NCBI RefSeq assembly: GCF_014323565.1
Contig: NZ_CP058669.1
Location: forward strand, 372,001 to 436,000
Direction: 5' to 3'
Origin: Hyphobacterium sp. CCMP332
Lineage (GTDB): Bacteria; Pseudomonadota; Alphaproteobacteria; Caulobacterales; Maricaulaceae
DNA length: 64,000 nt
The position numbers were made by a program, and so were the translations under genes. The notes under the pieces were generated by a model that saw only the letters and a program-made list of their open reading frames with translations, had not been told where the DNA came from and did no database searches. Positions 48,986 to 59,187 of the stretch are shown piece by piece; position 1 is the first letter of the stretch, and the number at the start of each line of letters is the position of its first letter.

Positions 48986-49891
48986 ATGCGTCTTGCTCTC
49001 CTTTGCCGAAATCCCGACCTCTATTCGCACAGACGGCTTGTCGAGGCGGCAGAGGCGCGCGGTCACCAGATCGATGTTCTGGACACACTGCGTATCTACA
49101 TGAACATCACCTCCCACCGGCCGGAATTGCATTATCGTGGCGAGAAACTGCCCAAATACGATGCGGTGATCCCCCGTATCGGGACCTCTATTACAGCTTA
49201 CGGAACGGCAGTTGTCCGCCAGTTCGAGATGACGGGAGCCTGGACGCTGGCCGAGTCAGTCGCCATCACCCGCTCGCGCGACAAATTGCGGTCGCTGCAA
49301 TTGCTGTCGCGTGAAGGCATTGGCCTGCCGGTCACGGCCTTCGCGCATGATACGCGCCAGCTGGACCATCTTCTGGAAATGGTCGGCGGTGCCCCCGTTG
49401 TGATCAAGCTTCTGGAAGGGACGCAAGGCGTTGGTGTTGTTCTGGCGGAGACACCGCGCTCGGCGAAATCGGTCATCGAAGCCTTCCGCGGCGCCAAGGT
49501 GAATATCCTGGTGCAGGAATTCATCAAGGAAGCCGGTGGCGCAGACATCCGTACCATCGTGGTCGGCGGCAAGGTCGTGGCGGCGATGAAGCGTCAGGGC
49601 GGGGAGGGCGAGTTCCGCTCCAATCTTCACCGCGGCGGTGGCGCATCCAAGATCAAGATCACACCGGAAGAGCGCGCGACCGCCGTTCGTGCAGCCAAAG
49701 TCATGGGTCTGCATGTCTCCGGAGTTGACCTGCTCCGGTCCAATCATGGCCCCGTCGTTATGGAGGTAAATTCCTCGCCCGGCCTTGAAGGCATTGAAGG
49801 CGCGACCGGATTTGACGTCGCAGCTCAGATCATCGAACTGATCGAGAAAACCGCCAAACCGGGCAAGACCAGAACGAAGGGGACGGGGTGA
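48986..49891 (+). CDS. rimK: RimK-type ATP-grasp amino-acid ligase
   Basis: 301 residues. Uses ATP to join amino acids, classically glutamates, to the C-terminus of a protein such as ribosomal protein S6, or to make short peptides. Full ATP-grasp set: [77 protein letters not shown], and the Mg-binding [14 protein letters not shown]. Downstream gene overlaps by 4 nt (GTGA). Whether S6 is the substrate cannot be told: the rpsF gene is not in the window. Confidence 0.92.
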   Translation: MRLALLCRNPDLYSHRRLVEAAEARGHQIDVLDTLRIYMNITSHRPELHYRGEKLPKYDAVIPRIGTSITAYGTAVVRQFEMTGAWTLAESVAITRSRDKLRSLQLLSREGIGLPVTAFAHDTRQLDHLLEMVGGAPVVIKLLEGTQGVGVVLAETPRSAKSVIEAFRGAKVNILVQEFIKEAGGADIRTIVVGGKVVAAMKRQGGEGEFRSNLHRGGGASKIKITPEERATAVRAAKVMGLHVSGVDLLRSNHGPVVMEVNSSPGLEGIEGATGFDVAAQIIELIEKTAKPGKTRTKGTG

Positions 49892-50925
49892 ACCAGCCGC
49901 CACTCGAGTTCGCGGGCCATATAATCGCGCCGGGGACCCGCGCGAAAATAGAATTGCCCGTCGCATTATTGTCAGACCATACACCGGTCACGATGACGGT
50001 GATGATTATCCACGGCAAGAAACCGGGACCAGCCGTCTTTGTATCCGGCGCGATCCACGGTGATGAAATCATCGGTGTCGAAATCATCCGGCGGCTGGTG
50101 CGCGCCAAACAGTTGAACACGCTGACCGGCACATTGATTTGCGTGCCCATCGTCAATGCGTTCGGCTTCATCAATCATACGCGTTATCTGCCCGACCGCC
50201 GCGACCTCAATCGCTCCTTTCCAGGCGCGGCCAAAGGGTCGCTGGCGGCGCGGCTGGCAAAGCTTTTCATGACTGAAATTGTGGCCCGGTGCGAGGTTGG
50301 CATAGATTTGCACTCGGCCGCCGAACACCGCGTGAACCTGCCCCAGATCCGGATTGATGGCGGTTCGAAAAAAGCCATGGAGCTGGCAAAAGCCTTTGCG
50401 CCTCCCGTCATCATGGTCTCGAAGCTGCGCGAAGGGTCTCTTCGCCACGCGGCACGCGAGCAGGGCAAGGATGTTCTGGTGTATGAATGCGGCGAGGCGC
50501 TGCGGTTTGATGAAACCGCCCTTCGTATCGGCGTAACCGGCATTCTGCGTGTTTTGCGGGAGATCGGAATGATCCGTCAGGCCAAGGGGATCGGTTCGCC
50601 TCTGACATCGGATGTCAGCCAGTTATCTGAATGGATGCGCGCGCCAATGGGCGGCGTGTTGCGGGCCTTCAAGACCATCGGCGCCTGGGTCGAGGAAGGC
50701 GAGGTGATCGCCGCCCTGTCTGATCCGCTGGGCGACGGCGAAGTCGAGGTGCAATCATCCACCACGGGCATCATTATCGGCCGGACCATGCTGCCGATCG
50801 TGAATGAAGGCGATGCATTGTTCCATATTGCCGAAATCGTCAGACCGAAGACCGAGGACGGCCATACCGGGCTGGAACAGGCCTTTGAAGGCCACCCCCT
50901 GTTTGACGAAGACGAAATTCTCTAG
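49888..50925 (+). CDS. Succinylglutamate desuccinylase/aspartoacylase-family (AstE-like) zinc hydrolase
   Basis: 345 residues from a GTG start inside the rimK stop (GTGA). M14-like zinc site: His57 and Glu60 in SGAIHGDE and His142 in [16 protein letters not shown] (108-113) is the substrate-arginine region. The C-terminal barrel-sandwich part ([30 protein letters not shown]) is usual in this subfamily. Members remove an acyl or amino-acid group from an amino acid. Placed with RimK and a retropepsin-like protease, it is likely to hydrolyse what RimK makes, though that is inference. Confidence 0.88.
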   Translation: MNQPPLEFAGHIIAPGTRAKIELPVALLSDHTPVTMTVMIIHGKKPGPAVFVSGAIHGDEIIGVEIIRRLVRAKQLNTLTGTLICVPIVNAFGFINHTRYLPDRRDLNRSFPGAAKGSLAARLAKLFMTEIVARCEVGIDLHSAAEHRVNLPQIRIDGGSKKAMELAKAFAPPVIMVSKLREGSLRHAAREQGKDVLVYECGEALRFDETALRIGVTGILRVLREIGMIRQAKGIGSPLTSDVSQLSEWMRAPMGGVLRAFKTIGAWVEEGEVIAALSDPLGDGEVEVQSSTTGIIIGRTMLPIVNEGDALFHIAEIVRPKTEDGHTGLEQAFEGHPLFDEDEIL

Positions 50926-50937
50926 TCCGGACAAAGG

Positions 50938-50970
50938 ACCGCCCGCAGACGGGGCGCGTCTGCGGGCGGT
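50938..50970 (+). terminator. Hairpin terminator after the RimK module
   Basis: A perfect 14-bp GC-rich stem (50938-50951 with 50957-50970) with a 5-nt loop begins 12 nt after the AstE-like stop. There is no U-run after it, so termination may be inefficient or factor-assisted. Confidence 0.6.
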
Positions 50971-51041
50971 ATCAAGAGCGGGCCTCATGAGACAGGGAAG
51001 GGACAGCCACGCTCTGACGTTACGCGATCAGCCTCTCATCT

Positions 51042-51557
51042 CTAGTCGGGCATGATCACCTGATTGATGACGTGAATGACGCCATTGGATGCATCCACAT
51101 CGGCTGAAATCACAGTCGCGCCATCAATCATGACCGAGCTGCCGGTCGCATCGATGTCAATCGTATCGCCCTGGACGGATGCGACGGACAGTGATTGACC
51201 CGCCAGGTCGCCAGCGAAATATTCGCCCGGAACGACGTGATAGGTCAGTATGGACACCAGCTGATCACGGTTTTCGGGCAGCAGAAGCGAATTGATCGTG
51301 TCTTCGCCAAGAGCGGCAAAAGCTTCGTCCGTCGGGGCAAAAACCGTGAACGGACCTTCGCCTTGAAGGGTTTCAACGAGGCCAGCGGCCTGAACAGCCG
51401 CAACCAGTGTGGTGAAGGATCCGGCATTGATCGCGGTTTCGACAATGTCGCCCTGCATTTCAGCATGATGGTCGAACTTGGCGGCGGCTTGATCACCGGC
51501 GAAGGCCGGTGCGGCCAGAACGGCGGTTGCGGCAACAGAGAGAAGGAAATTACGCAT
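51042..51557 (-). CDS. Secreted fasciclin (FAS1) domain protein
   Basis: 171 residues: signal peptide (MRNFLLSVAATAVLAAPAFA) and one FAS1 domain with the H1 and H2 boxes: GPFTVFAPTDEAFAAL and NGVIHVINQVIMPD, plus YHVVPGEYFAGDL between. FAS1 domains mediate surface adhesion or bind ligands. Monocistronic; the 164 nt upstream to 51721 show no gene. Confidence 0.95.
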   Translation of the reverse strand: MRNFLLSVAATAVLAAPAFAGDQAAAKFDHHAEMQGDIVETAINAGSFTTLVAAVQAAGLVETLQGEGPFTVFAPTDEAFAALGEDTINSLLLPENRDQLVSILTYHVVPGEYFAGDLAGQSLSVASVQGDTIDIDATGSSVMIDGATVISADVDASNGVIHVINQVIMPD

Positions 51558-51721
51558 TATGTGTCACTCCTGAGTCGTGGGGGACAGGGCGGAGAATGCC
51601 GCCCCTGACTTGACCCTTATTGGACAAGACATGGGAGTTTACGGCGGCCGGACCGGGCCGGTTCACCACATTAAACATCTTTTATTTTATGGATTTAGGC
51701 TGGAAATTGCCGGTGAGCGCC

Positions 51722-54700
51722 CTAACACGCGCGCCCGAAGCCACCGCCGCCCGGCGTTTCGATCTCGATGCGATCACCCGGCTGCACCGTCACCGAAAAC
51801 AGCCCCTTGAGCGTTTCGATATCGCCATTGGCCCGGATGATGCGCTGTGCGCCGCAAAGCCCGTCGCCACCTCCGGCCAGCCCCATGGGGGCTTCGGTTC
51901 GGTGGGACGATAAGAGCGCGACGTTCATCGACTCCAGGAATTCGATACAGCGAACCGAGCCATCCCCGCCACAGAAAGCACCGGATCCGCCAGAGCCATC
52001 GCGAATACGGTGATGGATCACGCGTACCGGGAAACGGCGTTCCAGCACCTCCGGGTCGGTCATGCGCGAATTGGTCATATGGGTATGGATCGCATCGGTC
52101 CCGGCAAAGCCCTCGCCGTCCGGCCCGATGCCCGCGCCCGACCCGCCGCAAATCGTCTCATAGTACTGGTGTCGGTCATTCCCGAAGGTGAGGTTATTCA
52201 TCGTGCCCTGCGCGGCTGCCATACGGCCTGTCGCCGCAAACAGGGCATCGACCACCATCTGGCTGGTCTCTACATTTCCGGCCACAACAGCCGCCGGATA
52301 GGCCGGATTCAAAAGACTGCCCTCGGGGATGATCAATTCGAGCGGCTTCAGGCAGCCTTCATTCAAAGGGATCTGATCGCCGACGAGACAGCGGAAAACA
52401 TACAGCACTGCGGCGCGCGCCACACTGGACGGAGCGTTGAAATTATTGGTCAGTTGGGCGCTTGTACCCGTGAAGTCGACGATGGCGGACCGCTGGGTCT
52501 TGTCCACGCGGATGGCCACGCAGATCTCCGCACCATCATCCATCCTGATCCTTGCTGCTCCGTCTTCCAGCGCATCAATCACGCGGCGCACGGCGCGCTC
52601 TGCATTGTCCTGTACATGTCCCATATAGGCCGCCACCACGCGTTCACCGTGGTCTTCGACCATGCGCTTCAATTCAGCTGCGCCCTTGGCACAGGCGGCG
52701 AGTTGGGCCTTCAGGTCAGCAATATTCTGATCCGGGTTACGGGCGGGCCATCGACCCGCGGACAGGATGGACCGCACCTTATCCATCTGGAACTGGGCTT
52801 TTCGCATAATAATTTCGTTAGCGAAAGAAATGCCTTCTTCCGCGATGGAGGTTGAGAAGGGAGGCATGGAGCCCGGGGCGATGCCGCCGACATCGGCATG
52901 ATGCCCGCGCGCCGCGACATAGAAAATCCGCTGGCCTGACAGCTCGTCATGCACCGGCACGACTACGGTGATGTCGGGCAAGTGCGTGCCGCCCTCATAC
53001 GGCGCATTCACGGCCACCGCATCGCCCGGGCCGAGGTCCGGGTTTGCGGCGGCGGCGGCCTTCACGCTCGCCGACATGGAGCCGAGATGAACCGGCATGT
53101 GCGGCGCATTGGCAACAAGGCCGCCATCGGCATCAAAAACGGCGCAGGAGAAATCCAGACGCTCTTTCATGTTCACAGAGTGCGCCGTGCGTTCGAGCGC
53201 AACGCCCATCTGCTCGGCAACCGACATGAAGCGCTTGTTGAAGAGCTCGAGCCGTATCGGATCGAGTTCCGTGACTTCAGCTTCGGCATGATTGCCGCCG
53301 GTGTGATCGAGGACAAGCATGCCATCCGCGAGCCGTTTGATATTCCAGCCCGGGTCCACAACGATGGTCGAGTTCGGCTCGACGATCAGGGCCGGACCGC
53401 CAAGCGCCATGTCTGCTCCCATCTCCGATAGCCTGTAGACAGGCCAATCGGTCCAGGCCCCGTTCTGAAAAACCGGCCGCGTTTCAATTGCCTCGATCGG
53501 CCTGTCGCCATCGGGCAGGTCAATGCTCCAACCGCGCGCGCCTGGAGGTTCCGCCTCGGCTTCCGCGGCTACCGATTCAATGACCAGATCGCCTTCAGGG
53601 ACAAAGCCGAACAGCCGTGCATGGGCAGCCTGAAAATCGTTTCGAACGTTTGTCATGTCATTCAACGGAACAGGAATGGCCGTATCAGATCCCGAAACCC
53701 GCAGGCGGATGGAATACTTGACCGCAATGGCGGCCGCGTCGGCTCCCTGCGGTACAAGTGCGGCCGCCGCATCCCCTCCGAGTTGCCGGGACTTGTCAGA
53801 GGCTCGCGCAAATGCCATCGGGAAATCATCTTCAATCGCGGCCTCGCGGGTTTCTCGCAATTCCGCCAGACCGATCCCGAGCGCTGACAGCAATCCGGCA
53901 TAGGGATGGATCAGAACCGTTTTCATACCGATGGCTTCAGCCACCTTGCAGGCATGCTGACCGCCTGCGCCGCCAAAGGCCGAGAGGGCATAACGCGCCG
54001 GATCCACGCCTTCGCCGATCGAAATCTGCTTGATCGCCTGAGCCATGTTCTCGACCGCAACGGCGAGAAAACCCTCTGCAGCCTCTTCCGCAGACGGAAG
54101 GCCCATTGCCCTGGCCAGATGGCTGAGTGCCTCACGGCTGGCAATGGCATTCAGTGGAGCTGAGCTGTCTGCACCAAAGGTTTTCGGAAAATGATCGGGC
54201 TGGATACGGCCTAGCACGATGTTCGCATCGGTCACCGCAGCTGGCCCGCGCCGGCCATAACCGGCTGGGCCAGGCATGGCGCCGGCGCTGTCGGGACCGA
54301 CTCGCGCGCGCTCGCCATCAAAGCTCAGCACCGAGCCGCCGCCGGCCGCAACGGTGTGCACGGCCATCATTGGCGCGCGCAGGCGCTGACCGGCAATCAC
54401 CGCCTCGCCAACGCGGGCATATTGATCGCCGTCATAACGGGAGACATCTGTGGATGTGCCGCCCATATCAAAGCCGATGACAAGCGGGTATCCGGCGGCC
54501 TTTGCGGTTTTCGCCATACCGGCAACGCCGCCCGCCGGGCCGGACAGGACCGCATCCCTCGCGGCGAACCGCGCGGCGGAGGTGAGGCCGCCCGATGACT
54601 GCATGAAGTAGAGCGGCGCGCCATCGAGCCGTTCGGCGACCCGATCCGCATAATCACGCAAGACTGGTGTCAGATAGGCATCCAGAACCGCGGTGGAGGC

Positions 54701-55312
54701 CCGCGGGACGATCTTTACCAGAGGGCTGGCATCAATCGAGCAGATAACGGTTTCAAAGCCGCATTCCCTCGCCAGCTTTTCAATATACTTCTCATGTGAA
54801 CTATTGGCGTAGGCGTGCATGAGGGCGATCGCGCAGGTCTTGGCACCTGATGCTCTGGCATCTGACAATGCGGCTTGTAGTGCCGACTTGTCGACGGCCG
54901 CGATCTCCTCGCCGTCCGGGTCCATGCGGGCGCTGACGGACACGACAAGTTTGTGCAGCGGTTCTGGCCGATCAATCTTCATCGCGAAGATATCCGGCCG
55001 CGTCTGGTCGCCAATCACGAGCAGGTCTTCAAAGCCTTCTGTGACGACAAGGCAAGTGTCCGCGCCCTTGCGTTCCAGCAAGGCGTTGGTGGCAACCGTC
55101 GTGCCCATTTTAACAGCGCTGACACGGCCGGCGGCGATGGACTCGTCCGCCTCAAGGCCCAGCATCCGGCGCACGCCCTCGGAGGCGGCGTCGGAATAAT
55201 CCGGGCTTTCCGAGAGGAGTTTCATGGCCCGCAATGTGCCGTCCGGCTGGCGCGCAATCACATCTGTGAAGGTGCCGCCGCGATCAATCCAGAATTCCCA
55301 GGTGCCCGACAC
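51722..55312 (-). CDS. Fused hydantoinase/5-oxoprolinase (HyuA-HyuB)
   Basis: 1196 residues, from GTG at 55312 (GTGTCGGGC, product starting [20 protein letters not shown]), which has a GAAGG/GGGGGA site; longer starts would run into the divergent gene. The first 670 or so residues are the ATP-binding HyuA domain ([22 protein letters not shown]), the remainder the HyuB domain ([23 protein letters not shown]). In this fused form the enzyme normally opens 5-oxoproline to glutamate with ATP hydrolysis, as in eukaryotic OPLAH. No glutathione-cycle genes are adjacent. Confidence 0.92.
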   Translation of the reverse strand: MSGTWEFWIDRGGTFTDVIARQPDGTLRAMKLLSESPDYSDAASEGVRRMLGLEADESIAAGRVSAVKMGTTVATNALLERKGADTCLVVTEGFEDLLVIGDQTRPDIFAMKIDRPEPLHKLVVSVSARMDPDGEEIAAVDKSALQAALSDARASGAKTCAIALMHAYANSSHEKYIEKLARECGFETVICSIDASPLVKIVPRASTAVLDAYLTPVLRDYADRVAERLDGAPLYFMQSSGGLTSAARFAARDAVLSGPAGGVAGMAKTAKAAGYPLVIGFDMGGTSTDVSRYDGDQYARVGEAVIAGQRLRAPMMAVHTVAAGGGSVLSFDGERARVGPDSAGAMPGPAGYGRRGPAAVTDANIVLGRIQPDHFPKTFGADSSAPLNAIASREALSHLARAMGLPSAEEAAEGFLAVAVENMAQAIKQISIGEGVDPARYALSAFGGAGGQHACKVAEAIGMKTVLIHPYAGLLSALGIGLAELRETREAAIEDDFPMAFARASDKSRQLGGDAAAALVPQGADAAAIAVKYSIRLRVSGSDTAIPVPLNDMTNVRNDFQAAHARLFGFVPEGDLVIESVAAEAEAEPPGARGWSIDLPDGDRPIEAIETRPVFQNGAWTDWPVYRLSEMGADMALGGPALIVEPNSTIVVDPGWNIKRLADGMLVLDHTGGNHAEAEVTELDPIRLELFNKRFMSVAEQMGVALERTAHSVNMKERLDFSCAVFDADGGLVANAPHMPVHLGSMSASVKAAAAANPDLGPGDAVAVNAPYEGGTHLPDITVVVPVHDELSGQRIFYVAARGHHADVGGIAPGSMPPFSTSIAEEGISFANEIIMRKAQFQMDKVRSILSAGRWPARNPDQNIADLKAQLAACAKGAAELKRMVEDHGERVVAAYMGHVQDNAERAVRRVIDALEDGAARIRMDDGAEICVAIRVDKTQRSAIVDFTGTSAQLTNNFNAPSSVARAAVLYVFRCLVGDQIPLNEGCLKPLELIIPEGSLLNPAYPAAVVAGNVETSQMVVDALFAATGRMAAAQGTMNNLTFGNDRHQYYETICGGSGAGIGPDGEGFAGTDAIHTHMTNSRMTDPEVLERRFPVRVIHHRIRDGSGGSGAFCGGDGSVRCIEFLESMNVALLSSHRTEAPMGLAGGGDGLCGAQRIIRANGDIETLKGLFSVTVQPGDRIEIETPGGGGFGRAC

Positions 55313-55364
55313 GCCTTCTAATCCCCCGCCAGCGGCGTTACATGAACGGGTGGAGACTAGACTC

Positions 55365-56054
55365 ATGGGTTTTTGGCGCAAGCTGACTGACTTCATTTCC
55401 GGCCAGCCCGACCCCTACGATTGTGAGGGCGAGGATTGCGGTCCCGGCCATCGCGTTGATGACGCGGATTTTGCCATCGCCCTCATTGGTCTGGGAGCGA
55501 AGATGGCGAAGGCCGATGGCGTGGTCACCCGGAATGAAATCGCCGCATTCCGGCAGGTCTTCAAGGCTCCGCCGGATGGTGAAGACATTTTGATTCGTGT
55601 TTTCAACCTCGCCAAGGAAACCACTTTGGGCTTTGACGGATATGCCAGTCGTCTGGCCCGCCGTTTTCGTCATCATCCGGCTGTGTTGGAGGATGTCATT
55701 GATGGACTTTTCCACATCGCCAAGGCTGACGGTGCTGTGACCGGCGATGAGCTGGATTATCTCCAGGCCGTTTCCGATATATTCGGCTTCTCAGCGCGGG
55801 AATTCAGGCGCATGCGTATGTCGCACGGATTGGTGGATGCCAGCGATCCCTATGTCATTCTCGATGTCGACCCGGATGCAGATGACGCCGAATTGAAGCA
55901 GGCCTACCGGAAAATGGCAGCGCGAAATCATCCGGATGCCCTGATGGCCCGCGGTGTTCCGGCGGAATTGCAACGCCTTGCTGTCGAGAAAATGGCCGCG
56001 ATCAATGCAGCCTACGCCGAGGTGAGGGACGAACGTGCCGCAGAATCCCCCTGA
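55365..56054 (+). CDS. Soluble TerB-DnaJ protein (DjlA-like without membrane anchor)
   Basis: 229 residues from the ATG at 55365 (GGAG 10 nt upstream). Residues 30-150 are a TerB-like helical domain (KMAKADGVVTRNEIAAFRQVF and HIAKADGAVTGDELDYLQAVSDIFG, two repeats with Asp/Glu-rich loops), and 160-225 a J domain (DPYVILDVDPDADDAELKQAYRKMAARNHPD) with the HPD triad at 189-191. E. coli DjlA has an N-terminal membrane segment; this one starts at MGFWRKLTDFISGQ and has none. Likely a co-chaperone for DnaK. Divergent from the 5-oxoprolinase gene, 52 nt apart. Confidence 0.9.
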   Translation: MGFWRKLTDFISGQPDPYDCEGEDCGPGHRVDDADFAIALIGLGAKMAKADGVVTRNEIAAFRQVFKAPPDGEDILIRVFNLAKETTLGFDGYASRLARRFRHHPAVLEDVIDGLFHIAKADGAVTGDELDYLQAVSDIFGFSAREFRRMRMSHGLVDASDPYVILDVDPDADDAELKQAYRKMAARNHPDALMARGVPAELQRLAVEKMAAINAAYAEVRDERAAESP

Positions 56055-56157
56055 CTATTTTGTCGCGGGTTATTGACGCGAGGGGCGATGGCACCGAAAT
56101 TGTAAGCAAGACGTTAACGCGTCGACGCATGAGACAAGTGTGCCGAAAGGGGCATTG

Positions 56158-56454
56158 ATGACCCAGACCCAGACTTTCCGTTTCCCGCATACTGCCGGTA
56201 ACTGGCTGCGGACGCTGATCGCTGCCGTTCTAGCCGTGGCATTCGCCGGTCTCATTCTGATGTTCGCTGCCATCTTTGCAGCCGCGGCTCTGGTAGTGAT
56301 TGGTGCTGCCATGCTGGCGGGAGGTGCCTGGTGGCTCTGGCGCAAGGTCCGGGGCCGTAATCAACAGGCAGCTGATGATGATATCACCGTTCTTGTCGCC
56401 CGGCGCGGACCGTCTGGATGGACGGTCGATGGCGAAGCGGACAATCGCCGCTGA
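56158..56454 (+). CDS. Small membrane protein of unknown function
   Basis: 98 residues; start ATG 56158 has GGGG 7 nt upstream. Two hydrophobic helices (about 18-40 and 42-60) are followed by a basic WRKVRGRNQQ segment and an acidic tail, so the C-terminus probably faces the cytoplasm. No family recognised. 103 nt upstream to 56055 contain no further gene; a TTGACG near 56073 may be a -35 without a clear -10. Confidence 0.7.
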   Translation: MTQTQTFRFPHTAGNWLRTLIAAVLAVAFAGLILMFAAIFAAAALVVIGAAMLAGGAWWLWRKVRGRNQQAADDDITVLVARRGPSGWTVDGEADNRR

Positions 56455-56509
56455 TTTCGAAACATTCCGTCACTTGGTGAATTCATGAATGCGGTCTAAT
56501 CCGCCGATC

Positions 56510-57424
56510 ATGAATCTACGCGATCTCACCGCCTTCATCGCCGTTTGCCTGTTCTGGGGCCTGAATTTCGTTGTTGCGAAATTCGCCATCACCGGTTTGC
56601 CCGGCTGGTCGCCCGGCTTTGGCGGTGTGCCGCCCATCGCCTTTGCGTTTCTGCGCTTTCTGGTGCTCGCGCTGATCCTCTTCCCCTTCTTGCGGCCGCT
56701 TCCCAAACAATGGGGCACGCTGGTTCTGGTCGCGATGGGGATGGGCTGCCTGCAATACGTCCTCATTTTCATCGGGCTTGAAACGGCGACGCCGTCCGGC
56801 ATGGCGCTGGTCCTGCAAAGCGGCGTGCCGTTTGTGACCTTGCTGTCAGTTGTCTGGCTGAAGGAAAAGATCGGTTGGGCACGGGGGACCGGCACGGCGC
56901 TGGCCATTGCCGGCGTTCTACTGGTCGTCGCCAACCCGGCCGAGCTGACGCTGGCCATCGGTCTGCTTTACGGTCTGGGCGCGGCTCTGGTTTCGTCGGT
57001 CGCCATGATCCTCATTCGCCGGATCGATATGAAGCCGATGCGCCTTCAGGCTTGGATCGGGCTGATTTCCGCGCCGATCCTTTTTATCGGAACTGCTGCC
57101 TTTGAAACCGGTCAGGCCGAAGCGGTCATGTCGGGCGGCTGGATGTTTGCTGCGGCACTGGCTTTCACCGTCATACTGGTCAATGTCTATGGTCACGGCG
57201 TCTTTTACTATGTGCTGCAAAAATACGAGACCACACTTGTGGCACCGCTCACGCTGCTCGCGCCATTGATTGGCGTCGCCTCCGGCATTTTGTTGACCGG
57301 TGACCCGTTCGGCTGGAGGCTGGCAGTCGGCGGTCTGCTGACGCTGGCCGGTGCCGGGATTGTCGCTTCCCGGCCGAACAAGGCCCTGCCGGATGCGGCA
57401 CTGGTTCGTGAGGAATCGCTTTGA
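56510..57424 (+). CDS. EamA-family (DMT) membrane transporter
   Basis: About 304 residues from the ATG at 56510 (an ATG at 56489 adds seven residues). Ten hydrophobic helices in two EamA repeats: FIAVCLFWGLNFVVAKFAI, GTLVLVAMGMGCLQYVLIFIGLETATPSGMALVLQSGVPFVTLLSVVWLKEK, and in the second half KYETTLVAPLTLLAPLIGVASGILLTGD. Closest to RhaT/YdcZ-like amino-acid or metabolite exporters; the substrate is unknown. Overlaps ampD by 4 nt (TTGA). Confidence 0.9.
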   Translation: MNLRDLTAFIAVCLFWGLNFVVAKFAITGLPGWSPGFGGVPPIAFAFLRFLVLALILFPFLRPLPKQWGTLVLVAMGMGCLQYVLIFIGLETATPSGMALVLQSGVPFVTLLSVVWLKEKIGWARGTGTALAIAGVLLVVANPAELTLAIGLLYGLGAALVSSVAMILIRRIDMKPMRLQAWIGLISAPILFIGTAAFETGQAEAVMSGGWMFAAALAFTVILVNVYGHGVFYYVLQKYETTLVAPLTLLAPLIGVASGILLTGDPFGWRLAVGGLLTLAGAGIVASRPNKALPDAALVREESL

Positions 57425-58089
57425 ATTTCACTGATGCCCCTTCGCCGAACTTCAATGACCGGAAAAAGCCGGTGAGCCTGATCGTTCTGCACTATACCGG
57501 CATGGAATCGGGGCAGGCGGCGCTGAACCGTATGCGCGATCCCGAGGCGAAGGTCAGCGCCCATTACATGGTCGAGGAAGATGGCCGCATCTTCCAGCTG
57601 GTCGACGAGGAAAAGCGCGCCTGGCATGCGGGTGTGTCCGAGTGGGCGGGTGAAACAGACATCAACTCCATTTCCATCGGGATCGAGATCGTCAATGGTG
57701 GACATGATTTCGGCCTGCCGGATTATCCCCAGGCGCAAATGGACGCAGTCACTTCGCTTACGAAACAAATTATGGTGAGGCGTAACATTCCGGCGCACAG
57801 AATTGTTGGTCATTCGGATATTGCGCCGGGCCGCAAGCAGGATCCGGGCGAGAAATTTCCCTGGGTCCAGATGTCAGAAGCGGGCTGTGCGATTCATCCC
57901 AAAGTGATGATCGAGGCGGGCGACACGCGGTCGGGGCTGGCGGCTATCGGTTATGGATTTTCAGCCGGTGAGACAGCTGTTATCCAAGCGTTCCAGCGCC
58001 GCTTCCGTCCTGCCAAAGTGGACGGTAATCTGGACGACGAAACGGCCAGCCTGATTTCGGCAGTGGCGGTACTTACGCCGAAATCTTGA
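57421..58089 (+). CDS. ampD: 1,6-anhydro-N-acetylmuramyl-L-alanine amidase (AmpD type) with peptidoglycan-binding tail
   Basis: 222 residues from a TTG start overlapping the EamA stop. Amidase_2 domain (about 15-150): His24 in VLHYTGMES, AHYMVEEDGRIFQLVDEEKRAWHAGVSEW, and the zinc His/Asp-Lys pair in VGHSDIAPGRKQDPGEKFPW. The tail (about 165-222: AIGYGFSAGETAVIQAFQRRFRPAKVDGNLDDETASLISAV) is a PG_binding_1 domain, as in E. coli AmiD rather than AmpD. No signal peptide, so cytoplasmic; it recycles muropeptides and can affect beta-lactam response. Just upstream of rnpB. Confidence 0.88.
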   Translation: MNFTDAPSPNFNDRKKPVSLIVLHYTGMESGQAALNRMRDPEAKVSAHYMVEEDGRIFQLVDEEKRAWHAGVSEWAGETDINSISIGIEIVNGGHDFGLPDYPQAQMDAVTSLTKQIMVRRNIPAHRIVGHSDIAPGRKQDPGEKFPWVQMSEAGCAIHPKVMIEAGDTRSGLAAIGYGFSAGETAVIQAFQRRFRPAKVDGNLDDETASLISAVAVLTPKS

Positions 58090-58115
58090 CCTTCCGCTCG
58101 AAAACATCGACATAG
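58086..58115 (+). promoter_or_regulatory. Possible rnpB promoter
   Basis: TTGACC (58086-58091) lies across the ampD stop codon, and ACATAG (58110-58115) follows after 18 nt, ending 6 nt before the inferred RNase P RNA 5' end. The -35 is good and the -10 imperfect. Confidence 0.4.
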
Positions 58116-58120
58116 ACCGC

Positions 58121-58523
<403 letters not shown>

Positions 58524-58527
58524 ACAC

Positions 58528-58558
58528 TTATCCACATTCTATCCACACCCTATCCACA
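58528..58558 (+). promoter_or_regulatory. Three tandem DnaA boxes in helical phase
   Basis: TTATCCACA (58528-58536, the perfect consensus) is followed by CTATCCACA at 58539-58547 and 58550-58558. The three 9-mers lie on the same strand with exactly 11 bp between starts, about one helical turn. They sit between rnpB and mraZ. Their recognition as DnaA boxes is by sequence; binding and function are unknown. Confidence 0.65.
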
Positions 58559-58580
58559 GATATGTTCTCAATCTGTTCTT

Positions 58581-58597
58581 TTGCTGCGCCGCAGCAA
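58581..58597. promoter_or_regulatory. 17-bp palindrome
   Basis: TTGCTGCG-C-CGCAGCAA, 8-bp perfect arms around one central base, between the DnaA boxes and the MraZ-type repeats. As RNA it could form a 6-bp stem with a 5-nt loop; no U-run follows, so it is not a clear rnpB terminator. It may be a regulator-binding site. Confidence 0.4.
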
Positions 58598-58649
58598 TTG
58601 ATGCGAATACTTGCTGTGCAACAGAAAAAATGGCGAAAAAGAGTCTTTC

Positions 58650-58684
58650 TCCATTGTTTCCCATGAAATCCCATGTTATCCCAT
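58650..58684 (-). promoter_or_regulatory. MraZ-type operator: repeats of TGGGA every 10 bp
   Basis: CCCAT occurs at 58660, 58670 and 58680, and a degenerate TCCAT at 58650, at exact 10-bp steps; on the minus strand this reads ATGGGA repeated. MraZ binds its own promoter at TGGG direct repeats separated by 5-6 nt, so this is the likely autoregulatory site. It lies 39-73 nt before the mraZ start. The rest of 58524-58722 holds the DnaA boxes and the palindrome listed above. Confidence 0.65.
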
Positions 58685-58722
58685 TGTTAACCGCTAGGGG
58701 TCTGCGGACAGGGGAGCTCGTC

Positions 58723-59187
58723 GTGTTTGTATCCACCGCCACCAATGGAATTGATGCCAAGGGCCGTGTTTCGGTTCCGGCCGGATTCCGTTCGAATGTG
58801 GCAGGCGGACCTTTCGACGGGATTTACGTCTGGCCGAGTTTTGATGGTCCGTGGCTGGAAGGCGGCGGGCAGGCCTTGATGGATGACTATCTCGACATGA
58901 TCGAGGCGATGGATCCCTATGACGAGGCGCGTCAGGCGCTGGAGCAATCCATATTCGGTGAGGCCCGCACGCTGTCATTTGATGCCAATGGCCGGATCAC
59001 ACTGCCAAAAGACCTGGCGGAGCATGCCGGTCTGGACGGGAAGGTCACTTTTGTGGGCCTTGGCCGCCGGTTTGAAATCTGGAATCCGGACAGCCATGCC
59101 CGGCGCGCGACAACGGCGCGGGCCTTTGCAAAGGAAAACAAGCTCAAACTCCGCCGCCCCGCCCGGCTGAAGGCGGTGGATCAATGA
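58723..59187 (+). CDS. mraZ: Transcriptional regulator MraZ
   Basis: 154 residues from a GTG at 58723, with GGGGAG 6 nt upstream; the longer frame runs back through the operator and is not used. Two AbrB-like swapped-hairpin halves: [22 protein letters not shown] and [21 protein letters not shown], each with the DAKGR/DANGR turn that contacts DNA. MraZ forms rings and represses the division and wall cluster it heads. Overlaps rsmH by 4 nt. Confidence 0.95.
   Translation: MFVSTATNGIDAKGRVSVPAGFRSNVAGGPFDGIYVWPSFDGPWLEGGGQALMDDYLDMIEAMDPYDEARQALEQSIFGEARTLSFDANGRITLPKDLAEHAGLDGKVTFVGLGRRFEIWNPDSHARRATTARAFAKENKLKLRRPARLKAVDQ

Noticed and set aside
51722-55312. The 1196-residue 5-oxoprolinase as a possible misassembled fusion of hyuA and hyuB
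   Set aside because: The single-chain form is well known, and the domains join without frame or composition change.
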